Part shown: positions 49,501-60,782 of the stretch, one piece after another
Numbering within the stretch: position 1 is the first letter of the stretch
Layout of the letters: each line of letters begins with the position of its first letter
DNA from: Coffea arabica
Lineage: Eukaryota; Streptophyta; Magnoliopsida; Gentianales; Rubiaceae
Assembly: GCF_036785885.1 (NCBI RefSeq)
Contig: NC_092323.1
Location: 8,626,501 to 8,690,500, forward strand
Direction of reading: 5' to 3'
DNA: 64,000 bases
Position numbers and translations under genes: made by a program
The notes under the pieces: model-generated
Seen by the model: the letters and a program-made list of their open reading frames with translations, nothing else
What the model was told of the DNA's origin: nothing
The model's database searches: none

Positions 49501-52500
49501 TTAATGGGAGACTTGAATGACATCACATCTAATGGGGAGAAGTGGGGGGGTAGAATCAGGCCTGCCAGCAGTTTTGACTGTTTCACTGGTTTCATTAATA
49601 GGACTGGTCTGATAGATATTGGTTTTGAGGGAGTGCCGTGGACCTGGTGTAATAATAGGGACAATGAAGGATTGATTAAGGAAAGGATTGATAGAGTGAT
49701 GGGTACTAAGCAGTGGTGTGGAAACTTTGAAAAGGCTAAAGTTACTCATACTGAAACTGAAGCCTCTGATCATTGTGCCTTGGTCCTAGATTTGACTCCT
49801 GTAGACGTACCAAGGAAGAAGAGATTTGTCTTTGATAAGAGGTGGATTATGCAGGAGGGGGTTGGGGAGGTGATCAAGGAGGCATGGGGGAAGGAGCAGC
49901 AGGGGTCTAGGTTGTATAGAATGAAGAACAAAATTAAGCAAGTTCGTATGAATCTTCTGCATTGGAGCAAACAACTTAATCTGAACTCAAAGAAGCAGAT
50001 AGAGCAGATCAAAAAGGAAATTAAAGAGGTAAGGGAAAGTCAGGACAGAGAGGATAGAACAAAGCTTATAGGACTAAAGAGGAAGCTGGTGGAGGCTTAC
50101 AAGAGAGAGGAGGTGTATTGGAGTCAGAAGGCAAGAGTCAAATGGCTCCAAGAGGGTGACAAAAACACTAGCTTTTTCCATGCTAGTGTTATGAGTAGGA
50201 GGAAGCAGAATAGGATTAATGGGCTGAAAAGGAGAAGTGGGGAGTGGTGTAGGAATGAGGAGGAGGTGAGGGAGGAAATAGTGGACTATTTCCAGCAGTT
50301 ATTCACTTCTGATGATCCAACTGACTTCAGTGCTATTTTGGAGGAGATTCCACAGTCTATAACCGCAGAAATGAACAGAAAGTTGACAAGGCCAGTCTCG
50401 GACCAAGAAATCAGTCATGCTGTTAATTCCATGCATCCAAGTAAGTCTCCTGGTCCAGATGGTATGCCCCCTATCTTTTTTCAAAAATTTTGGCATGTTG
50501 TCAAAAGTGATGTTATTAGTGCAGTTCAAAGCTTTTTTCATTCTGGTCATATCCTAAAGTCTATCAATGAGACTTTGATTACCCTTATCCCTAAAATTGA
50601 TTCACCTAATCTGATTACTGAGTTTAGACCTATCAGTTTGTGTAATGTCACTTACAAGATTATCTCAAAAGTTCTTGTCAATAGATTTAAAACTGTGCTA
50701 GACTGCTGCATTAGCTCCTCTCAGTCTGCCTTTGTGCCTAACAGGCAGATTCTGGATAATGTAATAGTGGCACATGAGAGTATTCATTTCTTAAATAATA
50801 GGAGAACTGGCAAAGATGGTTATATGGCTGTCAAGCTTGATATGTCTAAGGCTTATGATAGGGTTGAGTGGGTGTTTTTGGATAAGATGATGCAAAAAAT
50901 GGGGTTCTGTCCAGTTTGGATTCAGTGGATTCTGGAATGCATTACTAGTGTCACGTATTCTGTGAATGTTAATGGGGAAAAAAGGGGGTTTATCAAGCCT
51001 GCTAGAGGCTTAAGGCAGGGGGATCCTCTATCCCCCTACCTTTTTCTGATATGTGCAGAAGGTTTTTCTGCTCTGCTCAGAAAGGCTAATAGACAAGGCA
51101 AGATGTCTGGAATGAAGATTGCTAATGAAGCTCCTAGCTTGTCTCACCTTTTCTTTGCAGATGATTCACTAATTTTCTGCAGAGCTAAGGCTGGGGAGGC
51201 TGTGCAGCTTATGCAGGTGCTGGAAGAGTATGGGCGAGCTTCTGGTCAGCTGATCAACAAAGACAAATCCTCCATCTTTTTTAGCAAGAATGTCAAAGGA
51301 AGGAGGAAGGAGGAGGTGCTTAGGGAGCTGGAAGGCATGAGGGAGGTTCATCAGAGCAAGTATCTTGGGCTTCCTATGGTTATAGGAAGATCCAAGAGAC
51401 AAGTATTCGAGTTCATTAGACAGAAAGCAGTTAAAAGACTGGGGGGATGGAAGGAAAAACTTCTCAGTCAAGCAGGCAAGGAGACTCTATTGAAGTCTGT
51501 CATTTTAGCTCTTCCTGCATATGTGATGTCTTGTTGTAGATTGCCAAAGGCATTGTGCCAGAATGTGTGTTCTGAAATGGCTAAATTCTGGTGGGGACAG
51601 ATGAAGGATGAGAAGAAAATTCACTGGATAAAATGGAGTAGAATGACAGATTTAAAAGCTGAAGGGGGCCTGGGATTTAGAGATTTGCAGGATTTCAACT
51701 TAGCATTATTGGGGAAACAGCTATGGAGAATTTTGATGCAGCCTAATTTGCTGATGAGTAGAGTTTTGAAAGCAAGGTACTTTGGTAGGAAATCTATATG
51801 GGATATACATCCAAAAGGCGCAGATTCTTGGTGCTGGAAGAGCCTATTGAGTGCCAGGGAAGTGTTAGAGGCAGGACTTAGGAGGAGGGTGGGTGATGGG
51901 GAATCTATTAAAATTTGGGAAGATAGGTGGATACCAGGGGTAGAGGATGGGAAGATAAGATCTCAGAGGAAGGTGGATAGTAAGATCCAGAGGGTGAGTG
52001 AATTGATCAGGGATGGCCAGTGGGATAGGGAGCTGTTGAGGCAGGAATTTGAGGAGCAGGACTGGTTGCAAATACTTAGGATACCACTGAGCTTGGGGAA
52101 GGTAATGGATAGGTTTTATTGGGCAGGAGCAAGTTCTGGTGTGTATTCTGTAAAGACGGGCTATAAACTGATCAAGGACTTGAAGAGGAAACAGTGTCAG
52201 CATGGTGGCCCTTCTGAACCAAGTAGTAGTAGGATGTTCAAGTCCCAGAACTGGAGCTTTTTGTGGGGGTTGAGCATGCCTAACAAACTTAAACACTTCA
52301 TTTGGAAATGTTTGCAAGGAATATTGCCAACTAATGCATTGGTAAAGGGAAAATGTGGTAAGGGGGATTACGTGTGCAAGTGCTGTGGTAATAGCTCTGA
52401 GACATTAGAGCATATGTTGTTTCTGTGCTGTAACGCTAGAGCAATCTGGAAGGTAGCACCATTGAGGTGGGATGGTTTGGAGGAGTTTAGGAATAATTTT

Positions 52501-53770
52501 TGGCTCTGGTGGGACGAGCTTAGGGGGGCAGTGGTTCGAGAGCATGGGAGGGAACACATAACTCTCACGGTTAACATTTTGTGGCAGATTTGGAAATCTA
52601 GGAATAATATACAGTTCAACAATAGGAGCAGTGAGCCTCTAGGGGTGGTTAATAAGGCATTAAGGGAATGGAATGAGTTCCAGCTGGCACAAGAGGGAGG
52701 GGCAAAACATGTTAATTTGGCAATGGGTGAGCAGGTGAAGGGTAGGAGATGGGAAGTACCGCAAGCTGGCTGGATCAAGCTCAATACTGATGCAGCTTTG
52801 GACCAGAAATGCAACAAGGCAGGATGGGGTATAGTTGCCAGAAATAGTTTAGGGGAATTGGTTGGCTCTTGGGCGAGACCAAAGGAAGGTTGTGCTGAGG
52901 CGCAGGTGGAGGAAGCTCTAGCAATACGAGAAGCTATGGTTATAGCTAAACGAATGGGATGGAGGAAAGTGGTGCTGGAATCGGATTGCAAGATAGTTGT
53001 GGACAAAATCAATGCAAAGGAGGAGGTAGCCAGTATAGCCACAATTCAGTTGGATATCTGGAGGTTGATGAAAGAATTTTATAAATGTTGCTGTTCCTTT
53101 ACTAGGAGGAGCAACAACTATGTAAGTCATTACTTAGCAAAGTTTGCTATAACTCTAATTGATGTAGCTGAATGGAAGTCTAGCTTCCCAGCGTGGTTGC
53201 TTGAGTTAGTTCAAGCGGATGTACAGGAGCAGTTGCTCTGATTTGGGACCTGGTCCTGTTTAATGCAATGTTATCGTTTGGAAAAAAAAAAAAAAAAATG
53301 CAAACGTAAACAGAACAATCAAATGCAGGCCCTTGCACATAATAGAAAACTGGACAACAATCCATGGCAGAATAAGAAGTAGTCAGAGGCCTCGTATTGG
53401 AAAAAGAATTCGAGTCCCCCCTTTCAAAACTAAAACCCAAAAAAAAGAAATAAAAAAATACTGGAGATTAATATGTTGGTACCAAGTTATTAACAATAGC
53501 TTCGAGTCCACTAGCTGCAGGACCGGAGGACCCATCAACGAAAGCTTCCTCTTCCAAAGCTCCGAGGGTTCCTCCATCGCCAGGGTCATCACCGGGTCGG
53601 AATCTGCTGGGCTCTGTCATCAGGCTGCTTTGTTTGAGGAATTTCTTCTTACAAACCTGCAATCTTGATGTCAGTGGAAAAATATTTTGGTGAGGAGGAG
53701 GAGGTCTCACCAAGCGCGTTGGACTTGGAATAAAAGTGGGTCTTCCAAAAACAGCAGCGACAGATGACAT
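46551..53770 (-). CDS. LPPE: Lipid phosphate phosphatase epsilon, chloroplast type, 4 exons
   Basis: Predicted 281 residues; exons in transcript order 53483-53770, 48276-48501, 47484-47557, 46551-46808, all GT..AG. The enzyme is a PAP2-type phosphatase that turns phosphatidic acid into diacylglycerol in plastid membranes. Seen: KRLLNQERP (motif 1), PSSHA (motif 2) and RVSQQLHTISQVVVG (motif 3), plus four or five hydrophobic segments; the first 50 residues are Ser/Pro/Arg-rich like a transit peptide. For exon 3 I chose the acceptor at 47558, because it joins LS to VIQYWGLNG as in the family; an upstream acceptor (near 47613) would add about 18 residues out of register. An ATG at 53797 is also in frame; 53770 (MSSVAAV) looks more like a transit peptide start. 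Intron 1 (about 5 kb) holds an antisense LINE, which splicing should remove. Confidence 0.9.
48745..48862 (+). mobile_element. SINE-like remnant in lipid phosphatase intron 1
   Basis: TAGGTCAGCGGTTAAG resembles a tRNA A-box region and GGATTCACAACC a decayed B box. The segment ends in a pyrimidine tract and an (AAAT)n run at about 48838-48862. The match is weak. Confidence 0.3.
49081..53297 (+). mobile_element. L1-type LINE, 5' truncated, inserted in lipid phosphatase intron 1
   Basis: 4.2-kb insertion on the strand opposite to the host gene, ending in a 16- to 17-base poly(A) at about 53282-53298. A perfect target duplication ATGCAAACGTAAA lies at 49068-49080 and 53298-53310. The left end falls only 18 bases before the ORF2 start codon, so 5' UTR and ORF1 are missing, the usual result of incomplete reverse transcription. 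The identical duplications and uninterrupted ORF2 argue for a recent insertion. Confidence 0.93.
49099..53241 (+). CDS. LINE ORF2: endonuclease, reverse transcriptase, zinc motif, RNase H
   Basis: One open frame of 1380 residues with no stop. Order: APE-type endonuclease (MRVLVWNCRGVG at 1, SETK, GDLND, SDH near 223); reverse transcriptase (RPISLCNVTYK near 510, LDMSKAYDRVEW, GLRQGDPLSPYLF, FADD near 686, KYLGLP); a zf-RVT region (about 1050-1130) with CKCCG..ETLEHMLFLCC; and a C-terminal RNase H (NTDAA near 1228, EAQVEEALAIREA, ESDC), the add-on domain known from many plant L1 elements. Catalytic FADD and the RNase H acidic residues are present. The protein could be active, but the copy lacks its own promoter and ORF1. 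Upstream of the ATG the frame is open only to the insertion border. Confidence 0.92.
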   Translation: MRVLVWNCRGVGSPLTVPQLKELVHVHSPSLIFLSETKKKKTFINSVKQWVRFDELFVVDPVGIAGGLAVIWKRDIQVKSILFTSFTIELLIGDQGGGRDWWCVCAYTSSDDRIREQQWRVLERRTQVWGDCWALMGDLNDITSNGEKWGGRIRPASSFDCFTGFINRTGLIDIGFEGVPWTWCNNRDNEGLIKERIDRVMGTKQWCGNFEKAKVTHTETEASDHCALVLDLTPVDVPRKKRFVFDKRWIMQEGVGEVIKEAWGKEQQGSRLYRMKNKIKQVRMNLLHWSKQLNLNSKKQIEQIKKEIKEVRESQDREDRTKLIGLKRKLVEAYKREEVYWSQKARVKWLQEGDKNTSFFHASVMSRRKQNRINGLKRRSGEWCRNEEEVREEIVDYFQQLFTSDDPTDFSAILEEIPQSITAEMNRKLTRPVSDQEISHAVNSMHPSKSPGPDGMPPIFFQKFWHVVKSDVISAVQSFFHSGHILKSINETLITLIPKIDSPNLITEFRPISLCNVTYKIISKVLVNRFKTVLDCCISSSQSAFVPNRQILDNVIVAHESIHFLNNRRTGKDGYMAVKLDMSKAYDRVEWVFLDKMMQKMGFCPVWIQWILECITSVTYSVNVNGEKRGFIKPARGLRQGDPLSPYLFLICAEGFSALLRKANRQGKMSGMKIANEAPSLSHLFFADDSLIFCRAKAGEAVQLMQVLEEYGRASGQLINKDKSSIFFSKNVKGRRKEEVLRELEGMREVHQSKYLGLPMVIGRSKRQVFEFIRQKAVKRLGGWKEKLLSQAGKETLLKSVILALPAYVMSCCRLPKALCQNVCSEMAKFWWGQMKDEKKIHWIKWSRMTDLKAEGGLGFRDLQDFNLALLGKQLWRILMQPNLLMSRVLKARYFGRKSIWDIHPKGADSWCWKSLLSAREVLEAGLRRRVGDGESIKIWEDRWIPGVEDGKIRSQRKVDSKIQRVSELIRDGQWDRELLRQEFEEQDWLQILRIPLSLGKVMDRFYWAGASSGVYSVKTGYKLIKDLKRKQCQHGGPSEPSSSRMFKSQNWSFLWGLSMPNKLKHFIWKCLQGILPTNALVKGKCGKGDYVCKCCGNSSETLEHMLFLCCNARAIWKVAPLRWDGLEEFRNNFWLWWDELRGAVVREHGREHITLTVNILWQIWKSRNNIQFNNRSSEPLGVVNKALREWNEFQLAQEGGAKHVNLAMGEQVKGRRWEVPQAGWIKLNTDAALDQKCNKAGWGIVARNSLGELVGSWARPKEGCAEAQVEEALAIREAMVIAKRMGWRKVVLESDCKIVVDKINAKEEVASIATIQLDIWRLMKEFYKCCCSFTRRSNNYVSHYLAKFAITLIDVAEWKSSFPAWLLELVQADVQEQLL

Positions 53771-54616
53771 TTTCCCAACCCCCTTGACTTGGATCACAGT
53801 CAGACCATCTTATATGGTGGATTACCAACCAACGCATGAGCTGAAGCGATGTCGGCCTCCTCTCCCTTGTTCTTTTTCTTTTGGTGGGAGCGCCCTTTAC
53901 CTCTTCGGCCGTAGCCTATAAGCCTATAACTAACCGAGTGCCAGTTAAGCCCACAACGTGTTATTCCGAGGTTGTTAGTGCTGCTTTGTCAAAATCAGTC
54001 TGAACGTTTCACTTCCTAGTACACGGTACTAAAATACTAGTAGTCTAGTACTACTACTATTATGTAGACCAGAGGATCAGATGCGAACGTGATTAGCATA
54101 TCAAGTATGCATATGTGTCTCCCACTGTGATTAAATCGAACGATTTCTATAATGTTTGGATTCGTTGACGTACCTGTTATTTTTACTTTCCTTAAAAAAA
54201 TATAATTAGGTTGAATACAATTTCGCTGTTAATTATAAGTTTTTATGTAAAAATATAAGTCAAATTTAGAATAAAATTTAGGTATTTTAATTAAAATATA
54301 AGTCAACTTTAGAATTCACCCGTCCGCCATTAACCTCTCATTTTTACCAGATTGTCCTGCTGGATGCTCAATCTATAGACCATTATATTTCACATGTTGG
54401 TCATATATGTAATTTTGCATTTCTTTGACTTTTGAGACACAAAATAGCCTCCACGCAAATTCTACTGCATGCTGAAGCTATCAAAGTGCATGCAAATTTT
54501 TCTCTCAATTGACTGACAGCTACATACATACAACCTCGATGTTATTTCCTTAGCCTCATTTCATTTCTTCCATATGTAACAGGCTGCTGCAGTCTTAAAC
54601 CTACACCAACCAGGCT
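53771..54616. other. Divergent promoter region, lipid phosphatase / PsbQ-like genes
   Basis: The two flanking genes point away from each other, so this 850-bp gap must hold both promoters. It is AT-rich on the right (54180-54310). No repeat or gene was recognised. Confidence 0.45.
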
Positions 54617-55183
54617 ATGGCATTAGTACCCTTGCACCAGACAGCCCAAGCTCCTTGCTTCTCGACTTCGATTTACGATTTAAAACACCCAATATTTAAA
54701 GGTACAAGAATAGCACAAATGGCCCTCCAACGCCACATTACCAGAAGAAGAGCGACAACAAACATTTTGGCAGCTTCAGTTGGGGTGCTGGCAATGGAAG
54801 CAATATCCTGTCAACAAACTGGCACTGCTAGTGGCTTTGATTTTGGAATGACCGCACCTGAACAGACGCTAGAAGAGGCTGAGAGCGGGATTAAAGGGCA
54901 CGCCCAAAGTTTGATACAAGTGAAAGAATTGTTGGAGGCAGAGTCATGGAACGCGGCGCAAAGGGCACTGCGGAAGTGCTCAGCATACCTAAAACAAGAT
55001 ATATACACCATTATTCAAGCTAAGCCTGGAAGTGAGAGGCCTGAGCTGAGGAAGTTGTATTCCGATCTATTCAATAGCGTCACGAGACTGGATTATGCAG
55101 CAAGGGATGAGAATGTGCCACGTATTTGGGATTGCTATGGCAATGTTGTTTCAGCCCTTAGCAATATCTTGTCAAGATTATAA
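54617..55183 (+). CDS. PQL3: PsbQ-like thylakoid lumen protein (NDH complex lumenal subunit family)
   Basis: Intronless ORF of 188 residues. The N-terminus is a plastid transit-like region, then a twin-Arg motif (TRRRATTNIL) and a hydrophobic stretch (about 48-65), the pattern of a Tat-type lumen signal. The mature part is a four-helix PsbQ-type domain (LIQVKELLEAESWNAAQRAL, YLKQDIYTIIQAKP, LYSDLFNSVTRLDYAARD, CYGNVVSALSNILSRL). PsbQ-like proteins sit on the lumenal side of the chloroplast NDH complex and support cyclic electron flow. Size and lack of introns suggest PQL3 rather than PnsL2/PnsL3, but I could not align them. Confidence 0.8.
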   Translation: MALVPLHQTAQAPCFSTSIYDLKHPIFKGTRIAQMALQRHITRRRATTNILAASVGVLAMEAISCQQTGTASGFDFGMTAPEQTLEEAESGIKGHAQSLIQVKELLEAESWNAAQRALRKCSAYLKQDIYTIIQAKPGSERPELRKLYSDLFNSVTRLDYAARDENVPRIWDCYGNVVSALSNILSRL

Positions 55184-56491
55184 TTGTTGTATTGCTTATT
55201 TTGCCCCTGATTAGTTGTGATTGATTGGGAAGTCTTGCTGCTGCTGCTGCTGTCAACTTTTATCCCGCGAATTCATGAACGGTTTGGAATCTCAAAATTT
55301 GATATTTTCTTTTCCAAATGACATAAATAAGAAAATACAAATTGATACCTCCCAATCGGTTTAAGATGATGAACAGGGAGTGTTGAAATGATACAATTAT
55401 GGACGGCACTCAATTATGATCTCTGTGACTGCTTCATTTTTTTTTTTTTCAATTTTTTTAAAAAAAAAACTTTCACCTAATCAATCACCTTAAAACAATA
55501 ACCATTGACGAAACTGCGAGGTCGTATAACTATTTTCCCTACATATTCGTTTAGAATCGAGTACATAAATAAAAGAAACTAAGAAAAATCTCTGGCTGCC
55601 TAATTTGTTAATTTGCACTTCTAGAAAAATAGTAGTAACCATGTACATATGAACATGCTAAATTATAGTGAGTGAACAAGGGAATCTGCAGAAGTTTTGA
55701 ACTCGATCCTAATTCCTTTTAAAGGCAAAAAAAAAAAAAAAAAAAAAAGGGGGTTTTTTAGATATGGTGCATCTCCTCTGATCATCGAGCCTCAAAAACA
55801 AAGAAAATTAATATTAATGGTAGGATCAATTTACATTTTATGCTTTAAACAACCCGACATGCAAATTCCCAGCACAGCTACATGATTGGCCAATACTATT
55901 TCTACTACGGGCCAATCTCCTCTCGCCACATTGGCAGACGACCAGAGCTGACATGGAGAGAGAGCCATTCCTTTTTTTTTTTTTTTTTTTTTTTTTGGTC
56001 AAATTTCAACTTCTACATATCATTCCCTCTTATACTATATGGTTAATAATAATAAGAACTACAAGTTAGAGTGGTCGGCAGGCAGACCAACTTGAATTTT
56101 GAACCCGTAATTTATTAATTCACAAATTATTAAGTTGCTGACGATTATAGACGGCAAACAAAAGCTATCAAGTTTCTGCATCATTTCTGGACACGGCAAG
56201 AGCCAAGAAGGACCAAAAAACACAGAATACTGACGTACGTAAACTCACAAGTGTAATAAACTAGTTATTTATCGCATGCTTCACACGGAACAAAAAAAAA
56301 AAAAAAGAATTGTTCATGGTTGGTAAGAATAGTCATGCCAACCACGAGCAATTCTTTTTTTTTTTTTAAATTTTTTGGGGAGGGGGCACATGAATCAAGA
56401 CAGTCAACATATTCTCGATCAGTGCTAACAGCAGAAGTAGTAAAATCCTTAACCACCCGTCCAAAGATCAGTGGCCATCACCAATGCATTA

Positions 56492-56702
56492 AGGCTTGAT
56501 GGGGTGGGAGTCAAGGTGGCCTTACTTAATTTGCTACAATTAAAAGTGGCTTTACTTAAAAAAAAAAAAAAAAAAAGTAGTATCGACAAAAAAAAAGCAA
56601 TCTGGTCCGGTAATGGTTCAGTCTCCTCCGAGTTATCCCAAGATCTCTTCAGGCCCTCCCCTCCCCATAGTGTAGGAAGTTAAAAAAAAAAAAAAAAAAA
56701 AA
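56492..56702 (+). repeat. SINE-like dispersed repeat, copy 1
   Basis: Shares with 59272-59490 the order CAATTAAA..TTTTACTTAAA, ATCTGGTCCGGT..TGGTTCAGT, CTCTTCAGGCCCTCCC and CCATAGTGTAGGAA, then A-runs (TATCGACAAAAAA). Copy 1 carries extra internal A-runs. Non-coding; likely a SINE family. Confidence 0.45.
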
Positions 56703-58047
56703 CAGTAGTAGTAAAATCCCTCCCAAATTTTAGAATCATGTAAAGAAATGGGCTGCAGTTGTTTCTGGATTTGGATATTAGGAGTCCAATGACTTCAACA
56801 ACTCGATTGAAGCTGCCTTTCCGAAATAGCTCGAAATTTTGGGCTTACAATTCATTAGCCCATCATTGAGAATTGGATTCGCGCCTGTTTTTCACGCTAG
56901 GTTAGAGATCCACCAAATGATACTCCTCACAAAAGCAACTAAAAAAATGGCGTAGTACCAAAAAATTCCCTCAAATTGATACAAGTCATATTCCAAGCAA
57001 AGAAAATTAACAAAAAAAAAAAAAAGGCAAAACCAAGGATTTAAAACATGTCAATTTATGCCTATAATATTCCAGGTTGTAAAACTTGGACAACCAATAT
57101 GGTCAGATCAGTGTCCGGGAATCATGGAATGGGGATGGAGCGCCCCTTTTGTTTTTACCCATCTCAGCCAGGCTTCTGCATTGTTCGTCAAAAGATTGTC
57201 AAATGAGATTATTGAATAGTTACTTTTAGAGAATTATGATGGGGAAGAAAAAACAAAAAGGGCTAAGACTAACCAACCTTTTCTTAATTTTAACATAAGA
57301 TTTAGATTTGAGCATAGTATTATTATTGATACGAGTTGTTGATTAAACTTATGCGTCTTGGACAAAAGGGCCTTTTTCTATTGAATAGCCTCGAGATTGG
57401 GATGTAGCACATTCTTTCCTTCCTTAATTATAGTCCACAGTAATATTATAAACCGATCAAGCAGATACGAAGTCTCTAACTGTTGCATGTTCTATAAGCA
57501 TCATTAATAGTTTTTCCGCTTGTAGAAGGAAAGCTTTTTATACATGTGTCTCCAGGTTTTTAGGGTTACCAAAACTGAAATCTCGCAGCTAGCTTGAAAG
57601 AAACTTCACAAGCTTAAATGCTGTAAAAGTTGCCGAATGTCAACTGCCCCAACTGATCTCCACGATACTCGTTCTCGAATTGAAGCAAAACCAAGAAATG
57701 ATAATGGATCTTTAAGCTTTGCAGTTGCAAGCATCGGTTACTGGTTGCTTCATTCAATTTATGCAGCTACACATGGCAAGCCAAATGCAACCACTTATTT
57801 TAAAACCTTTATAAAGAACCAAGTATTTGCATTATATTGACAGTTCAAGTGCAGCATACATCAAAATTAATCAGCAACTTATTATTTGGAAGATACGGTG
57901 ACAAATCTATTTCATTGGACATCTTAAATTAGCTTGCCTATCAGCGAAAAGCACGGTGCGACGACTGTCAAAATATGCCAACTTTTCCTACCGATTTTAC
58001 TAGATTATATTTGGTATCAGAATAATTTAATTAGTAGAAGAATAAGT

Positions 58048-58262
58048 CTTGTTAGGATATTTGTTAACAAAACAAATATATATTGGTTTGTTAACAAATA
58101 TTTTACCTATGATTTGTTAGGTAGTATGTTATTAAGTAATTTTTTATTGAGATTTTTTGGAGAATTATTAGTTGAATTGTGTTGATTTATTTCCTCGTAA
58201 ACACTATAAATATGGTGTTTATGAGTGAAGAAGCAAGCTTATTTTCACCTTTAATACAAGCC
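58048..58262 (+). mobile_element. Possible solo LTR-like fossil fragment
   Basis: A segment opening TGTTAGGATATTTGTTAACA with a TATA-like CTATAAATATGG near 58204 resembles the LTR of a Ty1/copia-type element. No internal region or partner LTR is visible. An old, incomplete relic; the call is tentative. Confidence 0.25.
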
Positions 58263-59271
58263 TCTTATGATTTTTTATTTTTTTTTTTACAATGCTAATG
58301 TGTTATTTCTTAATTTATGCTTTAAAAAATCAACAATGAAATTACTCGCATACATGCTAAGTGGGAAAGTGTCGGTCAAAATTGCCTCACCATTGCATGA
58401 ACACCTGCAACAGGACTTGAACGATAAATTGACGACGGTCAGACCAAAAATAAGCGTAGGCAGTAGGCCAACTGCAAAGTCTAAGCAACATTTCATGACC
58501 TACTGAAATCAGCCATTTGAGCAGTCAGCAGAAGTGTAGGTGTAAGCTGTGGTGGGGGTCGCAAGGCTGAGCCCTGGTGGCTCCACGTGCAGGATTCAGG
58601 TACGATGGTTGGAGGAGATGGCTGTCTGGCCTTCAATGTCAGGACTCAGGAGAGGGGAAAAAAAACAAAAAACTATAAAACGGGTCATGAATAGAGGAGG
58701 AGATGCTCCAATATATCGTCTTCAATTTGAGCGACGAGCTCCTAATCCTCTCCCTACGGCAATAGGGCTGGATGAAAGAGTCTCTGTCAGGGTTAGATCA
58801 ACCAATTATAGAGCTACAAGTCTGACGCCAATTTGTTTTACGGTAATAGTAGTAATTAACTTTTCTTGCACATTTCAGAAATAATTAAGTAAATGACTTA
58901 TTAATAATTCAAAGATTACACAGTGTAATATCTTCAACACTCAACAGCAATTAATCGATGACGCTCCCAACATGCGGTATCTCATTGTCAATTTTTAGTT
59001 GAATCATTACCTCTCAATCTCTGAGGACAAACAGCCAATTATGGATGGCCATTTTTTAAGCACCCCTTTCATCTTTTTCTTTTCTTTTTGGGTCTTGTGA
59101 TGGAGAAATGATATTTGAAAAATGCGTCGAAGATAACGAGGGACGAGACTTTTGTCAAGTATGCAAAATAGGAATCAGCAGCCTGTACTCTAATCAACCT
59201 GTTGTGCTCGTCTTTTAAGTCTTACATTACATACGCTGGCAAATGAATAAGACGTCATTAACCACTGGAAC

Positions 59272-59490
59272 AAAGGCTGGCGGCAAGGGTTTAAACCTTG
59301 CCTTTGAGCCCTTGCCTCCTACCAATTTACCACAATTAAATGCGATTTTACTTAAAAAATCCAGATGGATACGTAGGACACCCATCTGGTCCGGTGGTGG
59401 TTCAGTTCCCTCCGAATTACCCCAGAACCTCTTCAGGCCCTCCCCCTCCCCCATAGTGTAGGAAACTATCGTATCGACAAAAAAAAAAAG
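59272..59490 (+). repeat. SINE-like dispersed repeat, copy 2
   Basis: About 220 bp starting GGCGGCAAGGGTTTAAACC and ending TATCGACAAAAAAAAAAAG. Its right half (CATCTGGTCCGGTGGTGGTT and following) closely matches copy 1 at 56492-56702, 2.8 kb away in the same orientation. Confidence 0.5.
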
Positions 59491-59536
59491 AAAAAAGAAT
59501 AAGACATCATCACGCTGAAAAGGGCATCTGATGGAG

Positions 59537-59562
59537 TTATTATTATTATTATTATTATTATT
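59537..59562 (+). repeat. (TTA)n microsatellite
   Basis: Eight or so TTA repeats in non-coding DNA. Confidence 0.9.
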
Positions 59563-60782
59563 CTTTGTAGAATTTGACGCCATAGATGAGAAGAGGCGTT
59601 AATGCATGAAGAATTAAAGTTTCCATTGGAGAACTGGTCGTGTGATAGACTCTTAATAGAAATGGTGTCTCAGGAGCCAAATGCTTTTCACCTAAGGATT
59701 GCTTTTGCAGAATGTACACTGAATCTGATTCTCAAAAAATATAGGCTTAAAAAAATAAATGGTGATCAGGTTCTTAAAACAGTGTGGATATTAGAATTGT
59801 GGATAAGTATGAAAATATTGCCAAAACAACTCCACTAAACCACATTTAGTTTAGTTAATATTAAACTTTGAAATTCTAGATTCTAGAGAAATAAAATATC
59901 TATTTCATCCATCCATTCGGTAATAAAGGAGATCCTTTAACTCGGATCACTAAACGCTAAAAATGGAAAAGACGAAGTTCCTTAATTAGCAGTTAGTCTA
60001 CTCCAATCCGGTTTTGCCTTTTTTCATCTCTCCCCTCTTTATCACATAGAAAAATTCTTCTTCAGCAGCTTAAGCGCATGGCCGAAATTAGATAATGTAT
60101 TACTTTTGTTATTCTTAAACAATCTTCTTTCTCGAGACTAGCGTTAGAAATAGATAATTTTTAGTTGTACATCAAGAAAGAAGGCTTAAGACGTCGTTTC
60201 ATGGTTGGATATTTATCGTTATGACTTGCCTGCTAAGAGTCTAAGACCAACAAAGCAATCATAGAATTAATCAGCCAATAGTTTTCCTTTCTTGAAACTG
60301 ACAATCATTAACTTGTCACAGAAAAGAAACTGATAATCACCCTACCAAAGGAAAATACTTCAAATCCCAATGTTCTAATCAATTGCAATGTCCAAGCGAA
60401 TAGAACCCCTCTCTGATCATGTATATTAGGGTCGAAGCAATCAGCAATGAAGGAGATGAGGAGACCAACGTCGGTCTCCTGCGCTGCCTGCCGGATTGTC
60501 CACATAAATTAGGTTGTTTAAGAAGTGCTGAAATAGTTGGCTTTAAACGATGCAAAAAAAAAAACCAATAAAACATGTGGAGTATTACACTTGCCCAACT
60601 CTCCAACTTCTAAACTACGCGGTGGCATTCTTTTTGTTTGCCAATGGGTTTGTTTATGTCATTATTTGGAAAAAAAAATTACTTACATTATAAATATATT
60701 TTTAATTATTTTTTATCCCAACATTACAAAAAAACATTACAGTATTGTTCTCAAAAAATATTTCCTAATATTTCAAGCTCTA

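Noticed and set aside
49501-53042. Antisense frames within the LINE
   Set aside because: Shadow frames of ORF2 on the opposite strand with no conserved motifs.
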